A stretch of 17,644 bases of DNA from Parafilimonas sp. (GCA_025927795.1 JAICKT010000040.1:1-17644); one strand, 5' to 3'. Shown: positions 1 to 7,437, numbered from the stretch's first letter. Notes: generated by a model from the letters alone, not told the origin. A program made the numbers and translations.

Positions 1-1720
1 CTGAAACAAGAGGTTTGTAATTCTCCCCTTTAGGGGATGGGGGCTTATTTACTGCATAAAAAGCATTATTAAAAAGATTGAGCAACACTCTTCCAATATC
101 CTGCGGAACAATATTTATTTTGCCGATGCTTTCATCAAAATCTGTTTTTATTTCTGTATTGAAATTTTTATCCTTTGCACGCATGCCATGAAAACTCAAA
201 CGTAAAAATTCATCACATAAAGCATTAATATCTGTTGGCTCTTTTATGCCTTTTGTTTGCTTTGAATGCTGCAACATGCCTTTCACAATTGCATCTGCAC
301 GCTTGCCATGATGATTTATTTTTTCTTCGTTGTCTATAACATCTTTTGCAATTGACTTTGCAGCAGCATAATTTCCTTTTTCAATTTCTTCATTTAATTC
401 AACAAGCATTTCTTTATTAACATCACTAAAATTGTTTACGAAGTTTAACGGGTTTTGAATCTCATGTGCAATGCCTGCAGTAAGTTCGCCAAGCGAAGCC
501 ATTTTTTCTGATTGTATCAGTTGTGCCTGTGTAGATTTAAGTTTTGAGTAAGCCTTTTCAATTTTTATTTTAGCTCTTCTATTATGCCGGTTGTTTCTAA
601 TTAACAATGCGGATATTATAAGTAATGCCAATATCCCTATAGTAAATATTAAAGCCTGCAATCTGTTTCTATATTTTTCCTGTTGCGCAATAATTTCTTG
701 TTGCTTTAATTGAGAGCTGAATGTTGTTTCCTGGATTTGTTTTTGTTTTTCTGTATTAAAAAAACTTGTATGTAAGCTATAATTTAATTCAAGATATTTA
801 ATGGCGCTATCTTGTTTTCCCTTTAATTTATAAGCTTCATACAGATTAGTTACTGCTTCCAGTAAATTCTTTGCTTCAGATAATTCGGGCCTCCATGATT
901 TGTTTACTATCTGGGCATAATAAATTGATGAATCTAACTGCTTCATACTTTTAAATAAGGTTGACATTCCGCTGTATATCTGTATCGAATCACGAGAATT
1001 ATCAGTTTGAATTTTGGAAAGGCGCAATGCTAACCTGTAGTTTTCGAGTGAGTGAACATAATCTCCTTTTATTTGCAGTAGAGTAGCTAAAAGATAAATG
1101 GGAAACTCCCAGGGGGTGCCATTGAACAATTCATTTTGCTGAATTGATTTTTGTGCATAGATAATTGCCGAATCCGGTTCGTTTTTTAAGATATAAGTTT
1201 GAGCAGTTTCAGCAAGAAACAAAGGTGCCAGCCTATGGCCAGCGAAAATAAATACGCCTGTTACATTATTCTGTTCAGCTATCTTTTCTCCTTCAAATTC
1301 ATGTAGCAATGCGTTCGTAAAGTCTTCCGCTTCACGGTAATCAGCCTGCAAGCTCAAATGCGCGGATGCAATGCCGGTATTGTCGCTCAGTTCTTTATAA
1401 ATTTCCAAAGCGTTTAATCCGTAATAAATACCTTCTGTTATTTGTGCATTAGAGGAGAATAAACTTGAAAGAACAAGATTACAATCAGCTTCTCCTTTTT
1501 TAAAGTTTAGTTTCTTCGAAAGAAGAAGCCCTTCCTTTGCATAATTTATTGCATCTGAAAAATTTGAAACAGTTCTGCCAAGTTTTGCTAATGCATTTAC
1601 TTGTGCTTCGTTGTTTTTGTTTTGATTGATTATTTGCCTTAAACTATCAATAGTTTTTTCCTGTGTATAACTATGCAACACCACAGCACAAAGAAGAAAA
1701 ATTAAAGTTGCTCTCATCAT
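1..1720 (-). CDS. TPR-containing membrane sensor histidine kinase (3' end beyond window)
   Basis: The reading frame is open from ATG at 1720 to the window edge (573 codons seen). Residues 1-18 look like a signal peptide. Residues ~30-335 are helical and tetratricopeptide-like, forming a probable periplasmic sensor. A membrane helix lies at ~355-374, followed by a short coiled coil. The HisKA domain has its phospho-acceptor His at 419 in the context GELTAGIAHEIQNPLNF. The ATPase N-box (LLNLFNNAFYAV) is at ~546-557; the G boxes lie outside the window. By family knowledge it autophosphorylates on His and passes phosphate to a response regulator, which is not in view. Residues PPSPKGE (560-566), after the N-box, are encoded by a short palindromic repeat. 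It starts 9 nt after the stop of a broken kinase gene, so the two were probably one operon. ATG at 1717 is an equally possible start. Ligand unknown. Confidence 0.9.
   Translation of the reverse strand, partial: MMRATLIFLLCAVVLHSYTQEKTIDSLRQIINQNKNNEAQVNALAKLGRTVSNFSDAINYAKEGLLLSKKLNFKKGEADCNLVLSSLFSSNAQITEGIYYGLNALEIYKELSDNTGIASAHLSLQADYREAEDFTNALLHEFEGEKIAEQNNVTGVFIFAGHRLAPLFLAETAQTYILKNEPDSAIIYAQKSIQQNELFNGTPWEFPIYLLATLLQIKGDYVHSLENYRLALRLSKIQTDNSRDSIQIYSGMSTLFKSMKQLDSSIYYAQIVNKSWRPELSEAKNLLEAVTNLYEAYKLKGKQDSAIKYLELNYSLHTSFFNTEKQKQIQETTFSSQLKQQEIIAQQEKYRNRLQALIFTIGILALLIISALLIRNNRHNRRAKIKIEKAYSKLKSTQAQLIQSEKMASLGELTAGIAHEIQNPLNFVNNFSDVNKEMLVELNEEIEKGNYAAAKSIAKDVIDNEEKINHHGKRADAIVKGMLQHSKQTKGIKEPTDINALCDEFLRLSFHGMRAKDKNFNTEIKTDFDESIGKINIVPQDIGRVLLNLFNNAFYAVNKPPSPKGENYKPLVS
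23..43. repeat. Palindromic repeat inserted in frame in the kinase ATPase domain
   Basis: Stem CCCCT (25-29), apex TT, stem AGGGG (32-36), followed by ATGGGGG. The G/C-rich block stands out in AT-rich coding DNA and encodes PPSPKGE between the N-box and the following strand. From memory, C-run/TTTA/G-run elements of this kind are scattered in Bacteroidota genomes, inside and between genes; copy number here cannot be checked. Confidence 0.6.
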
Positions 1721-1729
1721 TCTCTAAAA

Positions 1730-2049
1730 TTAATATTGAAGTATTATTTTAAACTCACTTCCCTCACCTTCTTTCGTTTCCACTTTTATTTCGCCGCCTT
1801 TCCATTTTTATCAGCATAGGTTGTGTTTAGTTCAGTTGGTTTTAATTTTTTCCAGTTGGCTGTTGAAATGTTTTTATTTGCCCATGCTGTATTATTTCCC
1901 TGTTTAAAAATCCATCCGTCAATTGAAGCAATAAACAGTTGATCACTCGTTTTATCAAACATGAATGGTGAAATAAGCACGGCTGAATCCCGTGCCGCCG
2001 CACTAAGAGAAAATGATATCAGCAATAAGCATTGTATTAAAAATCTCAT
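1730..2049 (-). pseudogene. Histidine kinase remnant with internal deletion
   Basis: From ATG at 2049 the frame encodes a signal peptide (MRFLIQCLLLISFSLSAAAR) and then ~65 residues including DGWIFKQGNNTAWANK and NWKKLKPTELNTTYADKNGK. This resembles the N-terminal periplasmic domain of Bacteroidota sensor kinases. The frame stops at 1786. In a second frame, directly abutting NGK, the sequence reads GGEIKVETKEGEGSEF and ends at TAA (1730-1732). That is the usual final stretch of a HATPase_c domain. The first ~87 and last ~22 codons of a kinase are therefore joined out of frame, and everything between (several hundred codons) is missing. It lies 9 nt upstream of the intact kinase. It is almost certainly non-functional as a kinase, although a short secreted peptide could still be made from 2049. 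Confidence 0.75.
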
Positions 2050-2118
2050 GCAGTAAACTAATTGGCAATTGAACAATAAATATACTTTCTTCAATTCATT
2101 ATTGTAGGCTTAATTTCC

Positions 2119-2266
2119 TCCCTCCACAATCTTTATTTCGTCTTCATTCTTCATTAAACCATACAATTCATATACAAGTGCGTCTATTTTTTATCGGGTG
2201 AAGGCAATAGATTGTTTTAATTGCTCCTGTTATTGTGGTAATGTTGTTTGTTGCAGTTAAATCTGT
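2119..2266 (-). repeat. Long direct repeat, copy 1 (decayed methyltransferase end)
   Basis: This 148-nt segment matches 2977-3121 with about five substitutions and two small indels. Read on the minus strand it encodes, across frameshifts and stops, EQLKQSIAFT, then KIDALVYELYGL and DEIKIVEGGN before a TAA. This pattern is typical of the extreme C-terminus of type II-like N6-adenine DNA methyltransferases. It lies on the far side of the transposase unit from copy 2. Confidence 0.75.
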
Positions 2267-2273
2267 TTGCGCT

Positions 2274-2303
2274 AACCTAACAGGTTCTTGAACCTGTCGG
2301 GTT
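2274..2303. repeat. REP-like hairpin, transposase 3' side
   Basis: Arms AACCTAACAGGTTC (2274-2287) and GAACCTGTCGGGTT (2290-2303) around a TT apex. Twelve of 14 positions are complementary and the other two allow G-T pairing in RNA. It begins 2 nt beyond the transposase stop, so it may also act as a transcription terminator. Confidence 0.75.
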
Positions 2304-2305
2304 GA

Positions 2306-2881
2306 TTAATATTCCAGCGTATCAAAAAATCCCCTCAACTGTTCTTTATGAAAACGAATATAATTTCCATCGCCGCCAAAAAAATTCAATACTTTTTTTG
2401 CAGATATTTTGGTGTTTGATGAAAGAGCGGCCTTGTACGAAGAAAACTTCCAGTCTTCAAACTTTTTTACATAGTGATGATGCAAAGGATTTCTGTGTAT
2501 GTACCATATCGTCCATGCGAGATGTGCATCATTAATAATTTTATTTCTTTTAAACGGGCGCATAAATAAATTGCCCTTTCGCTTTGTTATAATATTTAGC
2601 CATTTTGTATAACCGTTGCAGCAATCGCTTATGGCTTTTGAAAAAAGTTCGCCTGTTGCTGATTCTTTTAATTCAATTAAAAAATGAAAATGATTTGGCA
2701 ATAAACAATAGCTCCATATATCAGCTTGCGGCAGTACGTATTTTTCTATTCCCTGTAAAAAATGTACATAATGTTTTTCTGTAAAAAATAATTGTTCATT
2801 GCCTGTAGCTCTATTATATATGTGATACATTCCATCGCCATCAATTGGTAAAGTACGATTAGGCATAAGCAGTTGTTGCAT
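2306..2881 (-). CDS. REP-associated tyrosine transposase (Y1/HUH family)
   Basis: The 191-residue protein carries the HUH metal-binding motif in LPNHFHFLIEL (His64, His66) and a probable catalytic tyrosine at 127 in WYIHRNP. This is the classical arrangement of TnpA_REP/RAYT proteins. These act on single-stranded DNA, cutting next to hairpins through a 5'-phosphotyrosine link. The start MYHIYNRA-type fold entry at ~18-25 and the length fit the family. No frameshift or missing catalytic residue is seen, so it may be active. ATG at 2881 is taken as the start; ATG at 2863 (MPNRT) is possible. Hairpins with matching arms lie on both sides, and the one at 2883-2913 touches the start region, where it could affect expression. 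It is inserted beside decayed gene fragments. Confidence 0.88.
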   Translation of the reverse strand: MQQLLMPNRTLPIDGDGMYHIYNRATGNEQLFFTEKHYVHFLQGIEKYVLPQADIWSYCLLPNHFHFLIELKESATGELFSKAISDCCNGYTKWLNIITKRKGNLFMRPFKRNKIINDAHLAWTIWYIHRNPLHHHYVKKFEDWKFSSYKAALSSNTKISAKKVLNFFGGDGNYIRFHKEQLRGFFDTLEY

Positions 2882-2882
2882 T

Positions 2883-2913
2883 AACCTGTAAGGTGCCCTG
2901 TACCTAACAGGTT
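2883..2913. repeat. REP-like hairpin upstream of the transposase start
   Basis: Arms AACCTGTAAGGT (2883-2894) and ACCTAACAGGTT (2902-2913) with a 7-nt loop and one mismatch. It begins 1 nt upstream of the transposase ATG, so it would lie in the mRNA leader next to the start codon. Confidence 0.65.
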
Positions 2914-2945
2914 TCGCTTGTAATTTACAAAACGATTGGAACTTT

Positions 2946-2975
2946 AACCTGACAGGTTCAAGAACCTGTCAGGTT
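2946..2975. repeat. Perfect REP-like hairpin at element edge
   Basis: Arms AACCTGACAGGTTC (2946-2959) and GAACCTGTCAGGTT (2962-2975) are perfectly complementary over 14 bp with an AA apex. One base separates it from the start of direct-repeat copy 2. Arms match those of the hairpin at 2274-2303. Confidence 0.85.
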
Positions 2976-2976
2976 A

Positions 2977-3121
2977 TCCCTCCACAATCTTTATTTCGTC
3001 TTCATTCTTTATTAAACCATACAATTCATACAAGTGCATCTATTTTTTATCGGTAAAGGCAATGCATTGTTTTAATTGCTCCTGTTATTGTGGTAATGTT
3101 GTTTGTTGCAGTTAAATCTGT
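2977..3121 (-). repeat. Long direct repeat, copy 2
   Basis: Matches 2119-2266 at roughly 95% identity over 145 nt. Read on the minus strand it encodes EQLKQCIAFTDKK, then after a one-base loss ALYELYG-like and DEIKIVEG. It stops at a TAA created where the sequence meets the transposase-unit hairpin. Confidence 0.8.
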
Positions 3122-3229
3122 GCAAACACGATGCTCATTGTAATCTTTTTTGCAGATATCAATTTGCTGGTCGAAGCGTTCAGTTAGTTGGGCTATGGTT
3201 TCCTAAGCATGCTCTTTGTTAGCGTTCAT
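2977..3229 (-). pseudogene. Decayed C-terminal fragment, probably a DNA methyltransferase
   Basis: From an ATG at 3229 the frame reads MNANKEHA, a TAG stop, then ETIAQLTERFDQQIDICKKD and YNEHRVCTDLTATNN, before passing into the direct-repeat copy. There the methyltransferase-like ending (EQLKQCIAFTDKK / DALVYELYGL-type / DEIKIVEG) appears in a shifted frame. The 'KDYNEH' and 'YELYGL...IVEG' pieces recall the C-terminal halves of type IIG/BREX-type N6-adenine methyltransferases, with a large internal loss. That family call is from memory of motifs and is tentative. Stop codons and frameshifts show it is dead. Confidence 0.5.
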
Positions 3230-3265
3230 GCGATAAAAATAAAAAATTAATTGCCTGAATTTCCA

Positions 3266-3442
3266 TTATAACTTATTCACTGAATGCCGCAGTTTTTCTC
3301 TGCAACAGAAGTGTATTGATTTCATTACAGATTTAGCAAGCGATGCAGGCACATCATTTATATATTCAGATAAATTGTATCGCTTAAAAATCATTTGAAA
3401 AAGGTCGCACTGTTTCTTTTCTTCATAAATATTTTTCAGTAC
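3266..3442 (-). other. Possible coding remnant between terC and the decayed segment
   Basis: The 3122-3441 stretch has no intact gene. On the minus strand, 58 codons ending at TAA (3266-3268) stay open and look protein-like (NIYEEKKQCDLFQMIFKRYN, then SLAKSVMKSI). There is no start codon near the beginning and the frame runs into the end of terC. I do not recognise it; it may be another gene fragment or chance. Confidence 0.25.
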
Positions 3443-4410
3443 TAATTGATAACCCGGGAATTGTTTTCATTTTTTTGCTGTCTCTTGTTTTTGGCTATTG
3501 ATAAAAGAATTGAAGTTGTAATACAAATAATAATTACACCTAAAGAAATAAACACTTGTGTGTTTGTAGTAAACCATTCATCAAACCAATGTGCAGCAAG
3601 CATTTTAGCGCCAATAAAAATTAAAACAATTGCAATGCCTTGTTGCAAATATTCAAATTTATTTACAGCGCCTTTTAATAAAAAGAACAGGCTTCTCAAT
3701 CCAAGTACAGCAAAAATGTTTGACGTATAAATTACCATTTTATCTCTTGATATTCCCATCACTGCGGGAATTGAATCCAATGCAAACACGAGGTCAATGG
3801 AAGCGAGCATCATTACTACTACAAATAAACTCGTGTACAATCTTTTGCCATTTTCTTTTATCCAGAATTTGCCGCCGCCATCGCTCATTGTAAGCGGAAA
3901 AATTTTTTTTACAAACTTGTATGCTTTTGATGTTTCAGGATCGAACTTATCATCCTCATCTGAAGTAAACATTTTATAACCTGTATACACAAGGAACACA
4001 CCAAAAATATACAGCACCCATTCAAAGCGCTGCACTAATGCAACACCAACAGTTATAAATAAAATTCTAAACACGATAGCCATTAAAATACCTATGAGCA
4101 ATACGCGTGAAGAATATGCTTTTTTAACAGCGAACGAAGTAAAGATGAGAATAAAAACAAAAATATTATCAATGCTTAAACTCCATTCCATTAAATAAGC
4201 ACTAATGTATTCCAGCGCAGGTTGTTTGCCATCTTCAACCCACACAAAAACAAAAAATGCCAATGCAAGTGCCACCCAAAAAATGGTTTGCTGCATAGCT
4301 TTTTTTATAGTTATTTCTTTATTTTTTTTGCTTAATAAACCAAGGTCGAAGGCAAGTGCTAAAATGAGAACGGCACCAAAAACAATATAGGTTAGCATTT
4401 CTTTTGACAT
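3442..4410 (-). CDS. TerC/Alx-family integral membrane protein
   Basis: A 322-residue protein with about nine hydrophobic segments. It carries the acidic intramembrane motifs of the TerC family: SLSIDNIFVF (Asp81) and ASIDLVFALDSIPAV (Asp206, Asp212). Members such as E. coli Alx and related proteins are linked to manganese export or tellurite resistance, so cation (probably Mn2+) efflux is the best family-based guess. The hydrophilic loop at ~150-190 (DEDDKFDPETSK) and a basic C-terminal tail are seen. The gene starts 11 nt after the gldG stop and is probably the last gene of that transcript. The short gap leaves no room for a yybP-ykoY manganese riboswitch, so control would come from the operon promoter. 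No ter gene cluster is nearby. Confidence 0.88.
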   Translation of the reverse strand: MSKEMLTYIVFGAVLILALAFDLGLLSKKNKEITIKKAMQQTIFWVALALAFFVFVWVEDGKQPALEYISAYLMEWSLSIDNIFVFILIFTSFAVKKAYSSRVLLIGILMAIVFRILFITVGVALVQRFEWVLYIFGVFLVYTGYKMFTSDEDDKFDPETSKAYKFVKKIFPLTMSDGGGKFWIKENGKRLYTSLFVVVMMLASIDLVFALDSIPAVMGISRDKMVIYTSNIFAVLGLRSLFFLLKGAVNKFEYLQQGIAIVLIFIGAKMLAAHWFDEWFTTNTQVFISLGVIIICITTSILLSIAKNKRQQKNENNSRVIN

Positions 4411-4421
4411 GCAGGGATGTA

Positions 4422-6185
4422 TTATGTTGCAAAACTATTTTTTCTACTCCATTGATATACTACACCAAACAAAATAATAACAACAATAGGAATAACTATG
4501 TTAATGAGTTGCCAGTTTAATTTTTGATTCGCTACTTTCTTTCTATCCAGTAATCTCAATGTAAAATCTTTATTGCGGCTTTCAAATATTCCGCTGGTGC
4601 TGGTTAAATAATCAATGCAATTCAAAAAGAATTCGCGGTTGGCAAACCGATAATTTTCAAATGGCAACTCTCCCATCGGTAACGGACCACCTGTTTCTGT
4701 GACTTCATTTGTTACGATATCCGCATCGCTCATTACAATTTGTTTTGTATCGGCTGAATTGCTTGCTGCAAAAGGCTTTCCCAGCGCTTTGCTTACAGAA
4801 TCTTTTACATCTTGTGTAAGACGATTTGCATACAGTGAATTAAATTTTCCCTCCAGCAAAACAGCAACAGGAATATAATGTTCATTATAACTTGAAAAAT
4901 TATCCTGGCTTATTTCATCCATAATTTTTTTCAAACTCACAATAGCGGGCGAACTTAATAAACGGCTTGATGTATCTGTTGCAAGCAAAATAGTTTTTTT
5001 AATACCAGGCGCTTTTATGGTATCAATGCTTGATGGAAAAATGGATAAAACACGATCTAAATTTTTTGAAACAATATTATTGTTTGGCGAAGAAAGAAAA
5101 GGATAGTACGGCCATGGAAAACGTTGCATTTTTGGACTACCATCTGCATTGTAACCTGTAACCAAAGGAATCTTGCTGCAATTCAAATCCTGCACAAGAT
5201 TTCCGTTAATGCGCACACCATACCGAAATAAAATATCATCAAGATTTAAGTTACGGTCGAATGCAACAAAATCTGCCTGGCTGCGCATTAAACTATCAAG
5301 TTCTGCATATAATTTATCAATGCACCAGATAATTTTTCCGCCATGCATTACATATTGATCAAGTTTTAATTTGTCTTCATCCGTAAACGGTCGTGTGGGT
5401 TTTACAATTAATAATGTATTAATAAGTGATGGATCAGGATACGATTGTTTCAAATCAAAAATTGCAAGCCGGTAATCGTTGCGCAAACTTTGAATAACAT
5501 CATTTACGTTTTGCGGTCCTGCTTCACCGTTACCCAAACAATAGGCAATCGTTGGAATATTTTTTCTTGTGAGCTTATCAATGGCGTTTGCAAATTTATA
5601 TTCGAGCAATGCTTCTGCAGAATTAAGTGTGGCTTCTTTATCTTCCTGCGGTTCATCATTTACTACATTATAATTTTTAAACACTGTTCGGCTGCTGCGT
5701 AAATCAATTGCAATAGGGCGATAATTTTCAAATTGAACAATTGCTGAAGGAATAATTAATTGCTGTGTTGCTTTTTCATTGGCAGCAGTTACATCCGTAT
5801 TTTGTTCAAACACAACACCGAGTCTTTGCAAACTATCATATAAACGATTTCTGTCACTATCATTTAAATTTTCTCCCGGTTTTTCAAAATGAAAACGAAC
5901 ATTATTATGACTTAAATCTCTGAACTCATATAACAAATCACTTGTAGCAATACTTAATTTTTTATAGTCAGCAGGTAAATCACCGGTAAGAAAAACAGTG
6001 ATGTTTATAGTTGAATCAAGATTAGATAATAACCTTTTTGTGGATTGATTTAAGCTAAACCGCTTTTCTGCAGTTAAATCAATTTGATAACGCAGCAATG
6101 TTGATGCATAAATAATTACAATCAACACAACCAATAAAACAAGCCATGTATTTTTTTTAGCTGATATTTTTTTGTTCGTGCTCAT
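4422..6185 (-). CDS. gldG: Gliding motility ABC component GldG
   Basis: 587 residues: a short basic N-terminus, a membrane helix at ~14-30, a large extracytoplasmic region, and a second helix at ~560-580 before a basic tail (YQWSRKNSFAT). The N-terminal YQIDLTAEKRFSLNQSTK and the middle IPTIAYCLGNGEAG, KPTRPFTDEDKLKLDQY and GGKIIWCID are the usual motifs of GldG/ABC-type auxiliary proteins. In gliding Bacteroidota, GldG works with GldF and the ATPase GldA, a complex required for gliding in Flavobacterium johnsoniae; the substrate is unknown. ATG at 6185 lies 4 nt after the gldF stop, so the two are translated together. Non-gliding relatives also keep gldFG, so motility cannot be concluded from the gene alone. 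Length and domain order are normal. Confidence 0.93.
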   Translation of the reverse strand: MSTNKKISAKKNTWLVLLVVLIVIIYASTLLRYQIDLTAEKRFSLNQSTKRLLSNLDSTINITVFLTGDLPADYKKLSIATSDLLYEFRDLSHNNVRFHFEKPGENLNDSDRNRLYDSLQRLGVVFEQNTDVTAANEKATQQLIIPSAIVQFENYRPIAIDLRSSRTVFKNYNVVNDEPQEDKEATLNSAEALLEYKFANAIDKLTRKNIPTIAYCLGNGEAGPQNVNDVIQSLRNDYRLAIFDLKQSYPDPSLINTLLIVKPTRPFTDEDKLKLDQYVMHGGKIIWCIDKLYAELDSLMRSQADFVAFDRNLNLDDILFRYGVRINGNLVQDLNCSKIPLVTGYNADGSPKMQRFPWPYYPFLSSPNNNIVSKNLDRVLSIFPSSIDTIKAPGIKKTILLATDTSSRLLSSPAIVSLKKIMDEISQDNFSSYNEHYIPVAVLLEGKFNSLYANRLTQDVKDSVSKALGKPFAASNSADTKQIVMSDADIVTNEVTETGGPLPMGELPFENYRFANREFFLNCIDYLTSTSGIFESRNKDFTLRLLDRKKVANQKLNWQLINIVIPIVVIILFGVVYQWSRKNSFAT

Positions 6186-6189
6186 TTAA

Positions 6190-6912
6190 TTATCTCAACT
6201 CGATATTTCTTTTAGTGATGGCTATAAAAAAAAGTATAACAGCAAAAAAGTAAATCATATCACGCACATCAATCACTCCCCTGCTTATATTTTTATAATG
6301 AAAATTTATTCCAAGCATTTGCACATAATAATCCCATCCGTTTGCAAAAAATGGCAACTGACTTAAAGCATCAAAACCCGTGTATAAAATCAAACAAACA
6401 AATGCGCCGCTAATAAATGCAACAACCGTATTATTTGTAAAACTGCTTGCACATAAACTCACCGATGTAAACACTGCGCCCAATAAAAACAAGCCAATAT
6501 AACTGCCTGTAGTTGCGCCAACATCAATGCCGCCGGCTGCACTTAAATGCTGCAATGAAAAAGCATAAATAGTTGTGGGAATTAATGCAAGCAATACAAT
6601 TAATAGTGCGCCAAAAAATTTTCCCCAAACAATTTGCGACGAAGTGAGTGGTAAAGTTTTTAAAAGTTCAAATGTGCCTGCTTTATATTCATCTGCTAAA
6701 CTGCGCATGGTAACTGTTGGAATGAGGAATAATAAAACCCACGGCGCTAAAGAAAAAAAACCTTCGAGCGAAGCATAACCGAAATCAAGTAAACTGGTGT
6801 TTGGAAAAACAAAAAATATTAAGCCGTTTAAGAGAAGAAAAACAATTAATGCAATATAACCTGTAAGGCTGCTGAAGAATTGATTCCATTCTTTTTTACA
6901 GATCATCCACAT
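6190..6912 (-). CDS. gldF: Gliding motility ABC permease GldF
   Basis: A 240-residue ABC-2 type permease with six predicted membrane helices. The cytoplasmic loop MRSLADEYKAGTFELLKTLP (~69-88) is the coupling-helix segment characteristic of GldF/CcmB-like permeases, and the N-terminal CKKEWNQFFSSLTGYIA is also typical. It is expected to form the membrane channel of the GldAFG complex. It sits directly upstream of gldG (4-nt gap) and 68 nt downstream of the unknown 150-aa gene, with no terminator between. ATG at 6912 is taken as start; the ATG at codon 3 (6906) is an alternative. The cognate ATPase gene gldA is not adjacent, which is normal for this phylum. Length matches the family. Confidence 0.92.
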   Translation of the reverse strand: MWMICKKEWNQFFSSLTGYIALIVFLLLNGLIFFVFPNTSLLDFGYASLEGFFSLAPWVLLFLIPTVTMRSLADEYKAGTFELLKTLPLTSSQIVWGKFFGALLIVLLALIPTTIYAFSLQHLSAAGGIDVGATTGSYIGLFLLGAVFTSVSLCASSFTNNTVVAFISGAFVCLILYTGFDALSQLPFFANGWDYYVQMLGINFHYKNISRGVIDVRDMIYFFAVILFFIAITKRNIELR

Positions 6913-6980
6913 GCTTCAAAACTACTATCTATAAATTCTTAACGAAGAAGATTTTTGTAAGGTTTATTTAAAACTAAATT

Positions 6981-7433
6981 TCATTGTTTTATTGCAAACA
7001 GCAAACCTGCAATCGCCGGTTTAAATGGTGCAAGTGCATCCCAAACAAAACGGTTGTCATCGTGACCAGTTTCTCCAATATCAATTATCTCCGCGTGTTG
7101 AAGAATTTTATCTGCTATTGCATCAACAAATTTCACAGAAGAGAAATTTTTTACCGCTTCAGCAAATTTCTCTGCATAAATATGCGCCCAAATCTCTACC
7201 GCCATTGAGTGATCTGAAACTTTAAATTCATCAGCAAATAACTTAAAATATGCGCTCTTAATATTTTCAACTAATTCGTTGGTTGATGACTCTGCATCAA
7301 CTTTCAACAAGTTAGAAAGCGCATCATTATTCCAGATTTTTATTGCATGAGGTTTTAGCTGAAAGTTGATGCCCCTAATTTCTAAAGTGAATTTATTAGG
7401 TTCTTGCTTTTCTAAATCGATATTTTCGTCCAC
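6981..7433 (-). CDS. Uncharacterised 150-aa protein upstream of gldF
   Basis: I do not recognise a domain. The product is soluble, without signal peptide or membrane helix, and somewhat acidic. It has an N-terminal strand-like part (FTLEIRGINFQLKPHAIKIW), a helical middle (ELVENIKSAYFKLFADEF, then SMAVEIWAHIYAEKF), and a C-terminus with ETGHDDNRFVWDALAPFKPA. The only start that fits is GTG at 7433: an in-frame TGA lies three codons upstream and no internal ATG is near. A promoter-like sequence ends 5 nt before that GTG, so the transcript may be leaderless. It is followed by gldF, gldG and terC with short gaps, so it is probably the first gene of that unit. The conserved look of the sequence and its ~69-nt spacing from neighbours support a real gene. 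Confidence 0.7.
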   Translation of the reverse strand: MDENIDLEKQEPNKFTLEIRGINFQLKPHAIKIWNNDALSNLLKVDAESSTNELVENIKSAYFKLFADEFKVSDHSMAVEIWAHIYAEKFAEAVKNFSSVKFVDAIADKILQHAEIIDIGETGHDDNRFVWDALAPFKPAIAGLLFAIKQ

Positions 7434-7437
7434 ACAT

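Larger units (their letters stand above)
2267..2976 (-). mobile_element. RAYT transposase unit bounded by hairpins
   Basis: A Y1 transposase gene (2306-2881) is enclosed by a hairpin 2 nt after its stop (2274-2303), one just before its start (2883-2913), and a perfect one at the far edge (2946-2975). All three share the arms AACCTG/CAGGTT or close variants. The unit lies exactly between the two copies of a ~145-bp direct repeat. Gene, hairpins and position together indicate a REP/RAYT-type element. The exact excision ends are inferred. Confidence 0.65.

Noticed and set aside
2302..2535. Plus-strand open frame opposite the RAYT gene
   Set aside because: Lies wholly antisense to a gene with clear HUH motifs; no family-like sequence of its own.
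2274..2975. CRISPR-like array from repeated AACCTG/CAGGTT units
   Set aside because: Only three copies, palindromic and irregularly spaced around a transposase gene; no regular spacers.
2119..3121. The 145-bp repeats as a true target-site duplication
   Set aside because: Far longer than any normal target duplication, and Y1 enzymes are not known to create one; kept only as an open question in the findings.
4411..4421. Manganese (yybP-ykoY) riboswitch before the TerC-family gene
   Set aside because: Only 11 nt separate gldG and the terC start, too short for a riboswitch.
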